A stretch of 64,000 bases of DNA from Agrypnia vestita (lineage: Eukaryota > Arthropoda > Insecta > Trichoptera > Phryganeidae), in contig JADDOH010002064.1 of assembly GCA_016648135.1 (NCBI GenBank), positions 1-64,000 of the forward strand, in the 5' to 3' direction. The position numbers were made by a program, and so were the translations under genes. Below are positions 1-10,500 of the stretch, piece after piece. The notes beneath the pieces are model-generated. The model worked only from the letters and a program-made list of their open reading frames with translations. It was not told the DNA's origin and did no database searches. Positions within the stretch are counted from its first letter, which is position 1, and every line of letters begins with the position of its first letter.

Positions 1-1400
1 ACGAAATTGTTCTTGAACTCATCGAGCTGTATCGATCGAAGATCGCATAGAATGTCCGTCTTTCTTTCTCTTTGCAGTAAATAATTTCGCATTCTCCTCT
101 TTTTTCTCCTCTTACTTTTCGATAAACTCATTAACATAAACAGATATGCGGCTGTCATTATAACCTCATAGGGCTATATATTTCCGCGACGTCTGGAAAA
201 CAATAATTATTTGCAAAAAGGACCTTGTTTTTAATAATATTCAATTTACTACAGTAATTTGTTTATTTTACGTTACGTTGTTACGTACATTACGTTAATT
301 TGAAATTGCGACCCAAAAAAACATTTCGAATTGCGCGGAACCCCGTTTTCGCCAAATGAGATACCGCAGCTGTCATCGGGTGACATTTCCGCGACAAGAT
401 ATGCGAGTCCCGGTGTGTACACGTCAAATGACCGCGTCATTGTCCCCGAAACATGAGCGTAGATGTTGATGCGACATGCCGAGCGGAATGTTTCGCGATT
501 TGTCCCCTAGTGAATACATGGCTTAAGGCTGTATATTCACTGCAAATGCATATTTTGGCGTTTTTTCATACGAAAATGTGGGTTTTTATTATTCATTTAT
601 ATCAGAATATATATTCTAGACTGAATTTTTTAGGGCAATAACTTAGATAGAACCTTTTTTCTTATACAGAAGTAATAAACTGAACATTATTTACAATAAT
701 TAAGAAAATATAAGCATTAATCGACAGACTCTAGCCAAAAAACTCGTTTTTAGTGTCCTATGCGGCGCAAAGTTTTAATGAATATTTATATGTACGCGTA
801 ATATGTTTTTTATACGTGTAAAGTATACTTCATTATCTAGAATCCGTATTAAGAAATTTAAGAAATATTCTATATTAATAAAGTTATAACGTTTAAAATT
901 AGCAAGAAATTTTTACGTTTTTTGTTGATATTAAAACGCTTTTTATTTATATAAAGAGATGATTTTAAACAGTGTATTCTATTTATTCCCGTATTTTGAA
1001 GCTTTACTCACCAAACAAAAGCTGAATATTGATTACATTTTGATTACCTCTTCTGCGCCTAATGACCACACCAATGACTCTAATCTCCCCCCCACTCCTC
1101 ACGCCGTCCTTTAGTCTTAACTTTAGTATTAGTAACATTACTGAAGATGATGCGTTAGCATGGAAAACGTTCTAATATTTATAAACAAATAGTGAAAGCA
1201 AACAAAGTTATAATTTTTTAATAATTCAGTTAAAATCTGTGCATCCCTTGTATCAGTAATCGTGACTACTGCAATAACAAAAAATGACCATTGACCTTAT
1301 GGTCAATACCATTGGTCTATACCAAGTCACATTTCAGGAGCACTTTCGAAGATGTATGGAATAGGCTCTCCTTTGTGTCCACGTTTTTGATGTATCTTCT
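1..1400. other. AT-rich stretch, no gene found
   Basis: No reading frame here resembles a known protein on either strand; the longest open stretch (453-641) has no domain or coding character. A short C-run lies near 1087-1093. I see nothing else that I can name. Confidence 0.6.
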
Positions 1401-1407
1401 TCTTCTT

Positions 1408-1924
1408 CTTTTTCGAGGCAAAACTAGCGGTACGTAATGGAGTTCTGGTACCGACACTAATGTATGGAAGTGAAGCCTGGAGCTGGCAGAAGAGGAACGA
1501 AAGTAGATTGAATGCAGTGGAGATGAGGCCCCTTTGACGTATGTGTGGTAAATCCACGTATGATAGAGTAAAGAATGAAGATAGTAGGAATGAATGTAAA
1601 GCTGATCGTAGCATAATACATAGAATAAAAATAGGATCGCTCAGGTGGTTTGAGCATGTTGAGCGAATGAATGAGGAAAGAATGGTAAGAAAGATATATG
1701 ATGCAAGTGTTGACGGCGCCAGAAAGGGAGGGCGACCACGGAAGACGTGGCATGACCAGATTAACCAGATACTGGAAGATGGTCCTGTTGGAAGCCTGAA
1801 CAACCGTCGAGCTTGCATGCGAAGATGTATGAATGTAGACGAAGCGAAAGTTGTATGTCAGGACAGAAGAGTATGGCGCTCTGTCCTCTCTGCCTACCCT
1901 CACGGGGAAACGGCGTGATGGTAA
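1408..1924 (+). mobile_element. RTE-like LINE, 3' end of ORF2 (dead)
   Basis: This encodes the C-terminal end of a non-LTR reverse transcriptase. The frame is open from about 1408 and shows the usual order: EAKLAVRNG, then VLVPTLMYGSEAW, then MCGKSTYDRVKNED, then LRWFEHVERMNEE, then GRPRKTWHDQI, then CMRRCMNVDEAKVVCQDRR. A TGA at 1535-1537 interrupts the frame exactly where relatives have arginine, so it is probably CGA mutated to TGA. The reverse transcriptase core is missing, as expected for 5'-truncated insertion. The element ends in a short GTAA-type tandem tail at 1918-1934, typical of RTE-like 3' ends. A close sister copy lies at 35916-36318. Open frames on the opposite strand are shadows. 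Confidence 0.88.
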
Positions 1925-1929
1925 GTAAG

Positions 1930-2016
1930 TAAGTGTCTCTCCACTGCTGGATACAGGTCTCTTCCATACCCTTCCATCCTTCATTGTTATTTGCTAATTG
2001 TAGCCATTATTTCCCC
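1930..2016 (-). mobile_element. Antisense LINE 3' scrap
   Basis: Read on the minus strand this gives a piece like EETCIQQWRD, the very end of a second LINE ORF2 family. The same end occurs at 27764-28003 as DAEAYIQQWR. It abuts the tail of the plus-strand LINE just upstream, so two LINE 3' ends meet tail to tail here. Confidence 0.65.
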
Positions 2017-2017
2017 C

Positions 2018-2153
2018 CACAGCGCTTATGTCGTCGGCCCATCTCTTTTGACACAGCGCTTATGTCGTCGGCCCATATCTTTTGACACAGCGCTTATGTC
2101 GTCGGCCCATCTCTTTTGACACAGCGCTTATGTCGTCGGCCCATTTCTTTTGA
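2018..2153. repeat. Minisatellite, 4 copies of a 34-bp unit
   Basis: Four adjacent units of 34 bp (2018-2051, 2052-2085, 2086-2119, 2120-2153) differ by only a few bases. On the minus strand the unit contains codons for RWADDI, a motif common in LINE ORF2 C-termini. It directly continues the antisense LINE scrap at 1930-2016, so the array seems to be a local amplification of LINE coding DNA. The unit length is not a multiple of three, so the array cannot preserve a frame. Confidence 0.93.
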
Positions 2154-2159
2154 GGTCTT

Positions 2160-2760
2160 CTGAATTCTTCTTTTGATGTATGCAATACTACATGTAATAC
2201 TAATTCTGCATACAAACACTAACATACACATTTTAAAATGACCCAAACGATAATTGATAATTTACAAATCACAAAAACTCTTACTACACATGGGCAAATG
2301 AGTTTCAACTACTATGTACCCCAATTCTTTAACAACATGCAACCAAATCTTAAATATAATTCCATTAAGGGGGGGGGTAAGGTTTTTAACTTTTTTTTTG
2401 CATTTTATTTTTATTTTTTTAAATGAATGCATAACATCGCAAGAATATTGTGTCAAAATTTCAAGTCAATCGGAGTAAAATTGACATAATTATGAACATT
2501 TGAGCGATACTCAGACTGATTTTCTATACCTGCTCGGGCAGCTAAGAGACGCGCTCACCTGAGGACTATCGGACGTGCTATTTGTATTGGAAGAGTTTTG
2601 CGTAGACAAGGACAAAAAGATGCCGATGATGAAAGCTCTTTGCTGTGTGAACATGGCATCGACGATTATGTGTAAGTATAAAATAAGTGTTGAGTTTTAT
2701 TTTGAATTTTACAGTGTGCAAAACTTTAAAGCGTATTCCCCACATCTCACGTTTTCAAAG
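2160..2760. other. AT-rich stretch, no gene found
   Basis: Holds a G-run (about 2370-2377), a T-rich tract (about 2390-2425) and small frames without coding character. Nothing recognised. Confidence 0.55.
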
Positions 2761-2761
2761 T

Positions 2762-3072
2762 CGGTGTCCATCATAACTTCAAAACTACTGCACCGATCCT
2801 TTTGAAATTTTGAACACTATTTCTGTACATAATTTACGAGGTAACGCTGGAGACTTTTTTTCAAATTTATTATTAATTTTTATTTTTTAATAACAAATTA
2901 GTCGATATTTTTTGCAAAAAATCGCGTTTTTCCCTTCAAAGTGTTCCAAAAAATTGAAAAATTGAAATTTCAAAAAAACCTCCCAGAGTTACCTGGGAAA
3001 ACGTATTATCTAACGAATGAACTTTTATTTTTTGATTTCAGATATTCTAGCACCAAGTTATGATGGACACCG
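2762..3072. mobile_element. Candidate MITE with 18-bp perfect inverted ends
   Basis: The 18 bases CGGTGTCCATCATAACTT at 2762-2779 recur exactly inverted at 3055-3072 and bound 311 bp of AT-rich non-coding DNA. Perfect inverted ends around a short non-coding core are the hallmark of a non-autonomous DNA transposon. I could not see an unambiguous target duplication, so the superfamily is unknown. Confidence 0.6.
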
Positions 3073-3284
3073 CAATTCTACTTTTTTCCGAGACACGTCC
3101 GAATAATTGCTGCCATTGCCGTATTTTTTAATATTTCGTCTTGAAAATTTTAATGTACCATTGGTTTTAAAAAAGAGATTTTAATTGTGTCGTCACAAAA
3201 AATTCACAAAAACATGCCTTTTTTGTACGAATTAACCTTAACCCCCCCCCCCCCTTAAAGAATGATACTCCTTGATAGGAGAAA

Positions 3285-3417
3285 TGGTGTTGGGCTGTGC
3301 TATCTCATATAATTAAATCACATAAATTAATTGTGAACTCACCGGGAATCGAACCTGTAAGTTGTTGAGGTCTCGGTGTGAGAAGTCAGTTTCATGCCCA
3401 CTGGGCTCCGAGGGCCG
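3285..3417 (-). mobile_element. tRNA-derived SINE head (partial)
   Basis: On the minus strand it begins with a tRNA-like head: an A-box-like AGCCCAGTGGGCATGAA region, then a B box GGTTCGATTCCCGG near 3341-3354. A fuller copy of the same family lies at 34310-34675. The anticodon arm does not fold as a tRNA, so this is a SINE promoter region and not a working tRNA gene. Confidence 0.75.
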
Positions 3418-3659
3418 TAAATATAATACTTTGTTTTAACCATATTTAAATTTTGTTGTAAAATTCAGCGTGTTTCGGGAGCGATGTTTTTTTTCCAGTT
3501 TTTCCTTTTTCAGTACAATGAATGTACTAAAAATAATTTTCAACTATAGACGGATTAGTTATGGTGGGAGGGGAGTTAGAAATGAGTTTTCAATGGTTAT
3601 ACGATTGAAAACCCCCTAGTATGTGTATAAATATGAAACCGGTATTTAAATCGAAAGGT

Positions 3660-3755
3660 AACATTTGTGCAAAGCTTCAAAATAGGTCTGCCCTATAACC
3701 CACAAAAATACATACTTTTCCATATAAACAGCTTCGTATCTGTGAGACATCAATA
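3660..3755 (-). mobile_element. Relic of the 30-bp-TIR MITE family
   Basis: The end around 3730-3752 (CTTCGTATCTGTGAGACAT) and the preceding 70 bp match the minus-strand copy at 41190-41375 and the full copy at 19033-19280. Only one end is kept. Confidence 0.5.
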
Positions 3756-3759
3756 ATTT

Positions 3760-4680
3760 AATTTAATTTAATTATTCTATATCAATATCAATAATTGAAC
3801 ATAATTATTATATCTCTCTGGGGACAAAATCCAGTGATTGTGTTCCCAAAAATTTTAACATACACAAAAAATAATTAAGCTTTTATTAAAAACAAAATCA
3901 CTTGATACAAACTTTAGCTGGATCACTATTCTGTAAATCGCACTTATTTTATGTCAGCTAGAAAGTTTCATTCATCTCTGATAATGCTTTATACGCCGTT
4001 GTCTATCGCAAGGATTTACAGTTTCGGTTCTATGCCTTTCGTTCGCTGTCAAACATGCTCTCGTCCATCAGCGTGGCCGCGACGCAATTTACAAGGACCC
4101 AATTACTCGATCCTTCCGGTATGTAATCGACTGACTTTCAGACCTTTCTAAAACTTCCAGATTACTCGACAAACTTTTTTCTTTTTTTTTAAATCCATTC
4201 CTGCAACGTCATAAGTAACAAGCGGTTTATGTCTGCCGGTAGTGGTTTTCCGGACTAGCGAGTCCTTTGTTAGTTTCTTTATTTTTTATTTTTCTCTCGG
4301 GAGAGTGACTACTGTATCGTGTTTAACTGTCTCTACGTATTTCCTCACATATATGTATATCATTGTATCATATCTCATTCTATTGTTTTGTATTGTGTGG
4401 TTTGCTTTTGATGACAGTGAATCGGTTTTGTGTGGACGCCCCCCCGCGCCGCTTACACTGAGTTTAAGTAGAGCGGGATGATGACCACTTTAGCATTAAA
4501 AATACCGAATCGGGTGGCGAAAGTGTAGGGCCCATATGGGAGTTTTTGTACGTAAAACGACCATGGGTTTGTGGTGGATTCCTCTTCATTGTTCGACAAA
4601 TTTAGATTTTGAGTATTTTTTCTCGATTTTATAATCACGTGACTTGGAATTCAGAATTAGATGGTTCAATATTTCATATT
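3760..4680. other. Decayed LTR-like and unassigned DNA
   Basis: From about 3890 to 4140 the sequence resembles the internal part of the LTR family best seen at 39086-39627 (the TCACTTGATACAAACTTTA region and the downstream GC-richer block), but both ends are gone. The rest to 4680 holds open frames of membrane-like composition without recognisable domains. I do not call a gene. Confidence 0.4.
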
Positions 4681-4686
4681 TAAGTG

Positions 4687-4763
4687 TAATTTCGGATATT
4701 TTATACGCACCGTATGTAATACCGAGAAGCGAATCTCGACGTTTCGTTGGATACTTATCCTTA
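4687..4763 (-). repeat. Foldback family J, truncated copy
   Basis: About 75 bp match the family J copies at 47820 and 50524-50850. They include the segment from the GAAACGTCGAG core to the outer end, but the copy breaks in the middle of the hairpin before CTGATGA would be reached. Confidence 0.75.
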
Positions 4764-5490
4764 TATACATGTCTAACTCTTAACTCTTACTCTTTAATTT
4801 CATGTTTAATGGTATATAACTCTATTATTGTGAATTACACTATTCCATTTATTATTTTCAGTTAATTTTTTTGCAGGTACACACATCATATTGCAAGATT
4901 GTGATGCTGTCTTCTCTGAGCTATGCCCTAGCTGAGGTAAGCATGTACCATTTTATATATTTAAGTGCAAATTTACAACTGTTAATAACGTTGGACTGTC
5001 TTTAAAGTAACTTATACCAAATATTATTCATTCGTACAGTAATTTAAGTGAAACAATTTTTTTAAGAGAAGGCCTTGTAATGTCAAGGGTCAACATCTTA
5101 AGAAAATATTGACTTACAAGGTAATTATAACCTATTGGTAACCAACAATTATTTTGCGTATTCGAGGCAATGGATTATTGATAAACAGAGTTATTTGAAA
5201 ACATTAATAACTTCGCAGCTATGAGCTGATATCAATAGTTATGGAGTTACTCTCGACTCTTAATTAAAACAGAAATATAGTTCTGCGAGGTTATTAATGT
5301 TTTCCAAACAAACCTGTGTATATGAGAATGCATATTTATATAAATGAACTTACTATGTGTATGAATTTGAATGTACACTTTCTTTGATTAGTGGTTGGAA
5401 ATAGCACCCCTTTACTGGGCGATACGCCAGAAAATTATTTTAAAAAATGATTTCGCCAAATATGAAGTTTTTTAAACAATTATAATATTA
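4764..5490. other. AT-rich stretch, no gene found
   Basis: Two near-inverted 40-base stretches around 5195-5300 mention the same ATTAATAACTTCGCAG-like sequence in opposite directions, hinting at an old inverted repeat. No coding signal. Confidence 0.4.
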
Positions 5491-5850
5491 TAATATAATT
5501 AGTAAAAATTAACTTAGTTTTCACCAATTTTTGTGTTGAAAAATATAAACATGTTTCAGGCCCATGGCCCTTTCATCAGAATACAATTGTACACTAACAA
5601 ATTAAATTCAAAAATTGAAGTATATAGAATCAAAAAATAGAAAAAAATTATATGTGGAAAATTAATAATAATAAAGTATCTACCTACCATGAAAATAAAT
5701 TTAAAAGATTACTATTTGTAAAAAGGACCTGGTTATTTATAATATTCAATTTACTATTAACACTTTCTCTTCTGAAACATTTTGATATTTTTCAATACAA
5801 AAGTGGTGAAAACTAAGTTTATTTTTATTAATTATATTAATAATGTAACC
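5490..5850. mobile_element. Foldback element, family F, with hammerhead-like core
   Basis: Two inverted arms (about 5490-5605 and 5785-5850) share the outer sequence running into ACTTAGTTTTCACC. The left arm, read on the minus strand, contains CTGATGA (5573-5579), a short GGCC-rich hairpin, GAAAC (5553-5557) and the self-complementary ACATGT (5549-5554). The right arm keeps only GAAACAT and the outer part. About 180 bp of AT-rich DNA separates the arms. No protein is encoded. Confidence 0.65.
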
Positions 5851-5935
5851 ACAAGATTATTTTGCTGTTTGAAGTAGAAATTATAATTTTTTTTTTCATT
5901 GACAGAAAAAAAATGTGTTTATTATTTTGCTACTT

Positions 5936-6211
5936 TTAGAGTTTTGTTTCCATCAGGTCAAAGTTCTGAGATAAGTGTGGCTCGCGGCAGCCGCAATAAC
6001 TTCTCTTTAGACCGTGGGTTAAGTCCGGCCCTGTTGAAAGATTTAGGGCTGTAAGCCTTCCCGCATCGCCCGGGGTCACTCCAGAGCTCAGATCCTCAAC
6101 AGATGTTTTGAGGAAAGACTGATTAACTATCGTGTAACAAAATATTTGAACAGATCCTAAAACGAGTCGTTCACGTGGTCTTAAACTATAACGGAACAAG
6201 AAAAATTGCAT
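5936..6211. other. GC-richer island, unrecognised
   Basis: A block at about 5940-6135 is markedly richer in G and C than its flanks and is open on the minus strand for 91 codons. That frame shows no motif I recognise. It could be a decayed TE fragment; I do not assign a function. Confidence 0.3.
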
Positions 6212-6429
6212 TTAAAATTTTTTCTGAGTATCGGGACTCGCGGTGATATATTATATTTTTTACAATATTTTTATACGTGTATTTAGTAGAGAAAACAATT
6301 ACTAGATTTGTCCACTGCGTGATGATAAATTAATTAAGGAAAAATTATAGAAGTCTCACAGAGACGAAGCTAGTTATATGAGAAACATGTATGGAAGTCT
6401 TTGGTGCTGACTTAAATGATCAATGCGAT

Positions 6430-7146
6430 TCTCTTAAAGTAATTAAAACTTTTATTTTCTACACAAAGTCACTGGATACGAATTAAATCGCTCTTGAGGT
6501 GAGTATTCATGAATATAAAAAATATGCAGGATATTATTATTATTAATCGGAGCACCATTCTTAAATTGTCGGTTGAATATTTCACACAGATTCGCACTAT
6601 TTCACATCAATTCGTACGCAAGTGGTCGCACTTATTTCCAAATGCCTGTTAAGTACCTACTACTTTCAATTTATAGTCGCTGACTCACTCACCGTTGGTT
6701 TTTATGGATTGCCAAAATGTTACAATAAGCAACTCGCACGATTCGCCCTTCTGCGGCGCCAGCCCGCTGTCTGAAATAACCAACTAACTTTAAATGTTAG
6801 TTTCGCGAACGTTCGACAAGTTTCTCCATATTTCTAGTGATTTCGAGAATAATCCAGTTGATTATAGACTGATCTAGATTGATTAATGAAAATAACAACA
6901 GCTTAACCCTCGTTCATGCCTACTACATGTAAGGAAGTAATTGAAGAGATTATTTCGACTCCTCTAGTCTAGTATCATTTCCAATTTATTTCTTTAGATC
7001 TAGAGATTTTCTCGGTTTTGTGAACAGCTCTGAAAAATATAAAATGGCTGACTTACGAGCGCACTAGATGCTTTCTTTTGTGGACGGAACCTCTGCACAA
7101 CAATTTCACAACTCCCCCGAGCGTCGCGGGTGGTTTCTGTTACAAT
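6430..7146 (-). mobile_element. Decayed LTR-like sequence
   Basis: Begins with the AAAGTCACTGGATACGAATT stretch that marks an LTR family here, and ends near 7138-7146 in TGTTACAATAT, the same end as the solo LTR at 39086-39627. The middle carries repeated TCTAGA-like pentamers seen in the other copies. No gag or pol is present. Boundaries are approximate, and a fragment of the 30-bp-TIR MITE lies just before it at 6350-6420. Confidence 0.45.
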
Positions 7147-7149
7147 ATG

Positions 7150-7860
7150 TTACCACTAATAACGGCTTTCTGCAAACTACTAGAAACTATTAAAGTACTT
7201 AACGAATTCGGGGATTTTATATATTGACCGTAATCCATTGGGTTTCCCAGCCTACGGGAGAATTAGTAAATGGTCCATACTTAAAGTTTGCCGAATTCGG
7301 TTAAATTATTTTTATTGCCAAACTGGGCTAACCCGTTAATACTGCGGCTATATAATTGCTTTGGAAAATATTTCCAAACGAATAAAATTTTCATTTATAC
7401 ACACTAGACTATAATATATAATAACTTCGATGACGTCACTAAATTAAGTCAATTATTTACCTACATACACGTCTTATGACTTTCACTCCCTTAACACTAA
7501 TTCCAACCAGCTCCTCTCTTTACATGCTTTTAATTAACTCTCTCTGTCTCGTTTCTTTGTTTTTGTGGTGGAATATAGTAATTGATTTTTCACCAACTTC
7601 CCGACTAGCTAGAGCTCTGAAACTTTCAACATTTACGCAAAGTGGATGACTTTACATTATAAAATAATTTTTGACATATGATTGAATATTAAATGTCTGT
7701 AATACTTCGAGATTAATCAATATTAGCATGAAAAAATGTTCTGATTTCAAATTTATTCATTTTAGTCGTCAGATTCAACTTTGACATTAGCGTCGGAACA
7801 AAATGTCAAATTCGATAAAAAGTGTTATATTGAATTTATTTTGTGAGTAGTTTTCTGGGA
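7150..7860. other. No gene found
   Basis: AT-rich with no reading frame of note on either strand and no repeat that I could match elsewhere in the window. Confidence 0.5.
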
Positions 7861-7879
7861 TCTGGGATATCCTGCCGTC

Positions 7880-7935
7880 TTTATCTGGCCTCCATGGCCG
7901 ACGTTTCGAATCCCATCATCAAGGCTCGTGTCACG
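7880..7935 (-). repeat. Family H repeat with hammerhead-like core
   Basis: On the minus strand: GAGCC, TTGATGA (7916-7922), a very short stem-loop, GAAACGTC (GTC at 7900-7902), then GGC. GCC and GGC can pair as helix I. Only one copy is seen in this window, and no inverted partner was found. Confidence 0.45.
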
Positions 7936-7959
7936 TCAGCTTTGTTCTGATTTGTTGTG

Positions 7960-8825
7960 TGTGTTGATTTCTTTTATATATTCGAATGGATCATATGAAA
8001 GAAACTGATATATGTTATAAATATATACCGGTCTATAAAAGGAGCAAAAAATTGAAAATAATAATTTTCAGGCGTAATCTAGTATATCAGTTGAATAGTT
8101 CAGAAGACTATCGTATAAACATTAAAAATAATATAGTTTAATATTCCACATTAAAAATATACAGGTATCATTAGCAGCTGCGAAATCTATGCATATTTTT
8201 ATAGATGTCTCTATCATAGTCTCTGAAAACAACATCTAGTAAGCGATAGAAGGAACTATTTTTCAACTGATAATAGAGTGAGAATTAATATTGAAAGTTC
8301 TCGTGTACACTTTCTTGGTTGTATTTTTAAAAATAAACAAATTTAATAATATTAATATTTTTACGAGTTTCATTTGAACTCCAATACCGGCAACACATGA
8401 TAGCATTTAAAATTGTAAATATATTAAATATGTAAATTTATTATTAAAAATACTATGTTATTTAAATTACATTAATTTACGAGTAAAATATTTTACCATT
8501 GAAAATCGGGTTCAATTTCAAAAGTCCCCACATTCATTTCAAACAAACAGGTTTATCATATACAGCAACTAATAATTAAAATCGTTTTGTTTAGTGTGTA
8601 TGGTACAATACTGAAATTCATATTACTGAATTTCTAAAAGATTTAATTAGCTTTCTGCAGATAAAAGATATTTTAACAATGGATAATACTCTGTTATTTG
8701 CAGATCTGCTATTGGAAAGATATCATAGAAGTAATAATAATTATAATAATTAAAAAATTATTTATAATAATATATTTATAAAAAAAAGCGTAACATCATT
8801 TTAATGTATTCTAATCTAAGGAGGG
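7960..8825. other. No gene found
   Basis: Very AT-rich; only short frames. No recognised element. Confidence 0.5.
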
Positions 8826-8831
8826 GGGCAT

Positions 8832-9149
8832 TTACGGTGACCTGGGCCTATAGCGTGAACGTGTCTTAAAGCGAGAGCGTGTCGACCAATCAGAGGTCGT
8901 GAAAACGACTCGGCGGAGGTTCGGATCTCGCGCTGCTTCCTTCGCTTTTCGTTCTTCGTTCGTTTCCAGCCGCAGCTTTGTGATCTCTAACTTACTTGTA
9001 ACATTTATATTGTAATCGAATTCTGTAAATCTAGAATCCTCAGCATTGAAGTAAAGTGAATATACCAGCCGTGAGTATCTATTCTTGCGTATTCTCTCCA
9101 TCCATCTGCCTATCACTAGTTTTATTAATAAATAATATAGGTTTGACAT
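8832..9149 (-). CDS. Unrecognised 105-codon frame with basic, Ser/Arg-rich tail
   Basis: The frame starts at 9149 and ends at 8832. Its last 45 residues (NEERKAKEAARDPNLRRV onward) are charged, and it ends in RSRFKTRSRYRPRSP, a composition like an SR-type tail. The DNA is GC-richer than its flanks. No domain is recognisable, there is no splice or promoter evidence, and no second copy lies in the window. It could be a chance frame, a TE fragment or a host exon. I assign no function. Confidence 0.2.
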   Translation of the reverse strand: MSNLYYLLIKLVIGRWMERIRKNRYSRLVYSLYFNAEDSRFTEFDYNINVTSKLEITKLRLETNEERKAKEAARDPNLRRVVFTTSDWSTRSRFKTRSRYRPRSP

Positions 9150-9207
9150 ATAATTTCTACAAATTATACAAAATTTGTCTCTAGAAATTTCCTTTCAAAT
9201 TTTCCTA

Positions 9208-9264
9208 CGTGTAACACACCGTATGATATCTGTAACATTATTTGATACAGATATCATAAGGTGT
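9208..9264. repeat. Short imperfect inverted repeat
   Basis: ACACC-TATGATATCTGTA and its reverse complement flank about nine bases, giving a hairpin with arms near 20 bp. It might be a collapsed MITE. Confidence 0.6.
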
Positions 9265-9364
9265 AAATGATATCTGCATAAAATAATGTAACAACTATGT
9301 ATGCTTTCACAAAATCCAGTAACTGTGTTCTTAGATCATACGAATTGTTCAAACATTGTAAAGA

Positions 9365-9625
9365 CTTATTGTTTATTATAATTAATTCAAAAAGTCATTG
9401 GACACGAACTAAATTTTAAAACCTCGAATTCACACTATTACGCAATACTTTATTATCGCTTTTTAACGCTTTAGATAAAATTCTGTTCAACTCTCGCACA
9501 TAAGTAGGTAATTTGCTTAATATTTCGCTCGGTTTACACGTGCGCTGGACAGTCATTGTTACACATCGCTTTTACCCAGGACCGTTCTAAGAGCAAAAGC
9601 TTCCATATTAGTCCTACTAAATCGT
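9365..9625. mobile_element. LTR-like relic
   Basis: Starts with AAAGTCATTGGACACGAACT, the marker of the LTR family, and continues through a CTCGCACATA block seen in sister copies. Its end (9575-9625) recurs inverted at 11935-11990, which shows that the two segments share an origin. Confidence 0.45.
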
Positions 9626-9810
9626 CTCCCGGTTAACATTTTTTATTATCTAACATTATTTATTATTAATTTATTATAAAAAGTGTATTGTGAATTAATC
9701 AAAACTCGTTAATCTGGGACTCATTCCTAAATTATATTAATTGATTTACGATAGTCTATATTATGTTCCAAATATTATTTAAATATTTATTTTATCATTA
9801 AGACATTTTT

Positions 9811-10230
9811 TTGTGGGTCGCAATCCTAGGATTGGTCTGCAACAAGCACTCGATTTCTCCACTTTTCTCTGTCACATGCCAGCCTCGTCATTTCATGGTG
9901 GGTGCTATAGCGCGCATCTCCGATAATCTGGTCTACGTAGGCTTAATCTCGGGCGGCCTCTACGATAGTTACCTTCAACATTTCCCTCGATGATGCCGAT
10001 GGTAAAAAGCGGTCCCGGATGCCTTATATTATGGCTTATCCAAATTGATTGTTGTTGGGCGATTCTGTTCAGCAGCCGCCTCTTTTCGCCCACCCTGCTC
10101 AACATATGTTTCGGATATGTTCAGATCAATGGATCCTCGCCATGCGCCTGTAGTACCACATCTCAAAGGCTGCTAGCCTCCCGGACATGCTCTGGTCGAC
10201 GGTCCATGTTTCGCTGCCATACATATGTAA
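9811..10230 (-). mobile_element. LINE ORF2 C-terminal end (dead)
   Basis: Minus-strand frames together spell a LINE C-terminus: ETWTVDQSMSGRLAAFEMW, then SRVGEKR, then a QSIWISHNIRHPGPL region (relatives: NWIGHILRH), then YVDQIIGDA, then MTRLACDREKWRNRVL. The pieces lie in different frames and are split by stops, so it cannot be translated as one protein. The reverse transcriptase core is absent. Clade cannot be set from this end alone; RTE-like or CR1-like are possible. Confidence 0.8.
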
Positions 10231-10463
10231 TTTATATAATCAATAAAGACCTTTTGATGGTAGGTTTGTAAAATAAATAAATAAATCACATCACGGACCA
10301 CAAGTATCTCCTGAAGCGGACTAAGACAATGTTGCATTTCCCAAAACGTAGTTTGATTCTTTTTTTGAAGATTCATAGTTTTCTGGAATCTTTTCGTATA
10401 TTCTCGTACGTTCTAGTAAAACCACCAGTATTCTATCGATTTACAGTTTATTTTTAATTATAC

Positions 10464-10500
10464 AGGGTGTTGGAAAATTCTCGATTATATGCTACTCCTT
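10464..10500 (+). repeat. Short dispersed end, GGGTGTTGGAAAATTCTC
   Basis: An almost identical 35-bp stretch lies inverted at 20335-20372. This looks like the terminus of a small DNA element, but no partner end was found near either copy. Confidence 0.4.

Noticed and set aside
1327..1984. 163- and 175-codon frames on the minus strand
   Set aside because: They are antisense to the plus-strand LINE end at 1408-1924, which has clear ORF2 motifs.
2018..2153. CRISPR-like array of 34-bp repeats
   Set aside because: Units are directly adjacent without spacers, in a eukaryotic context.
3335..3417. tRNA gene candidate on the minus strand
   Set aside because: Same reason: no cloverleaf, and a second copy at 34600-34675 continues into a SINE body.
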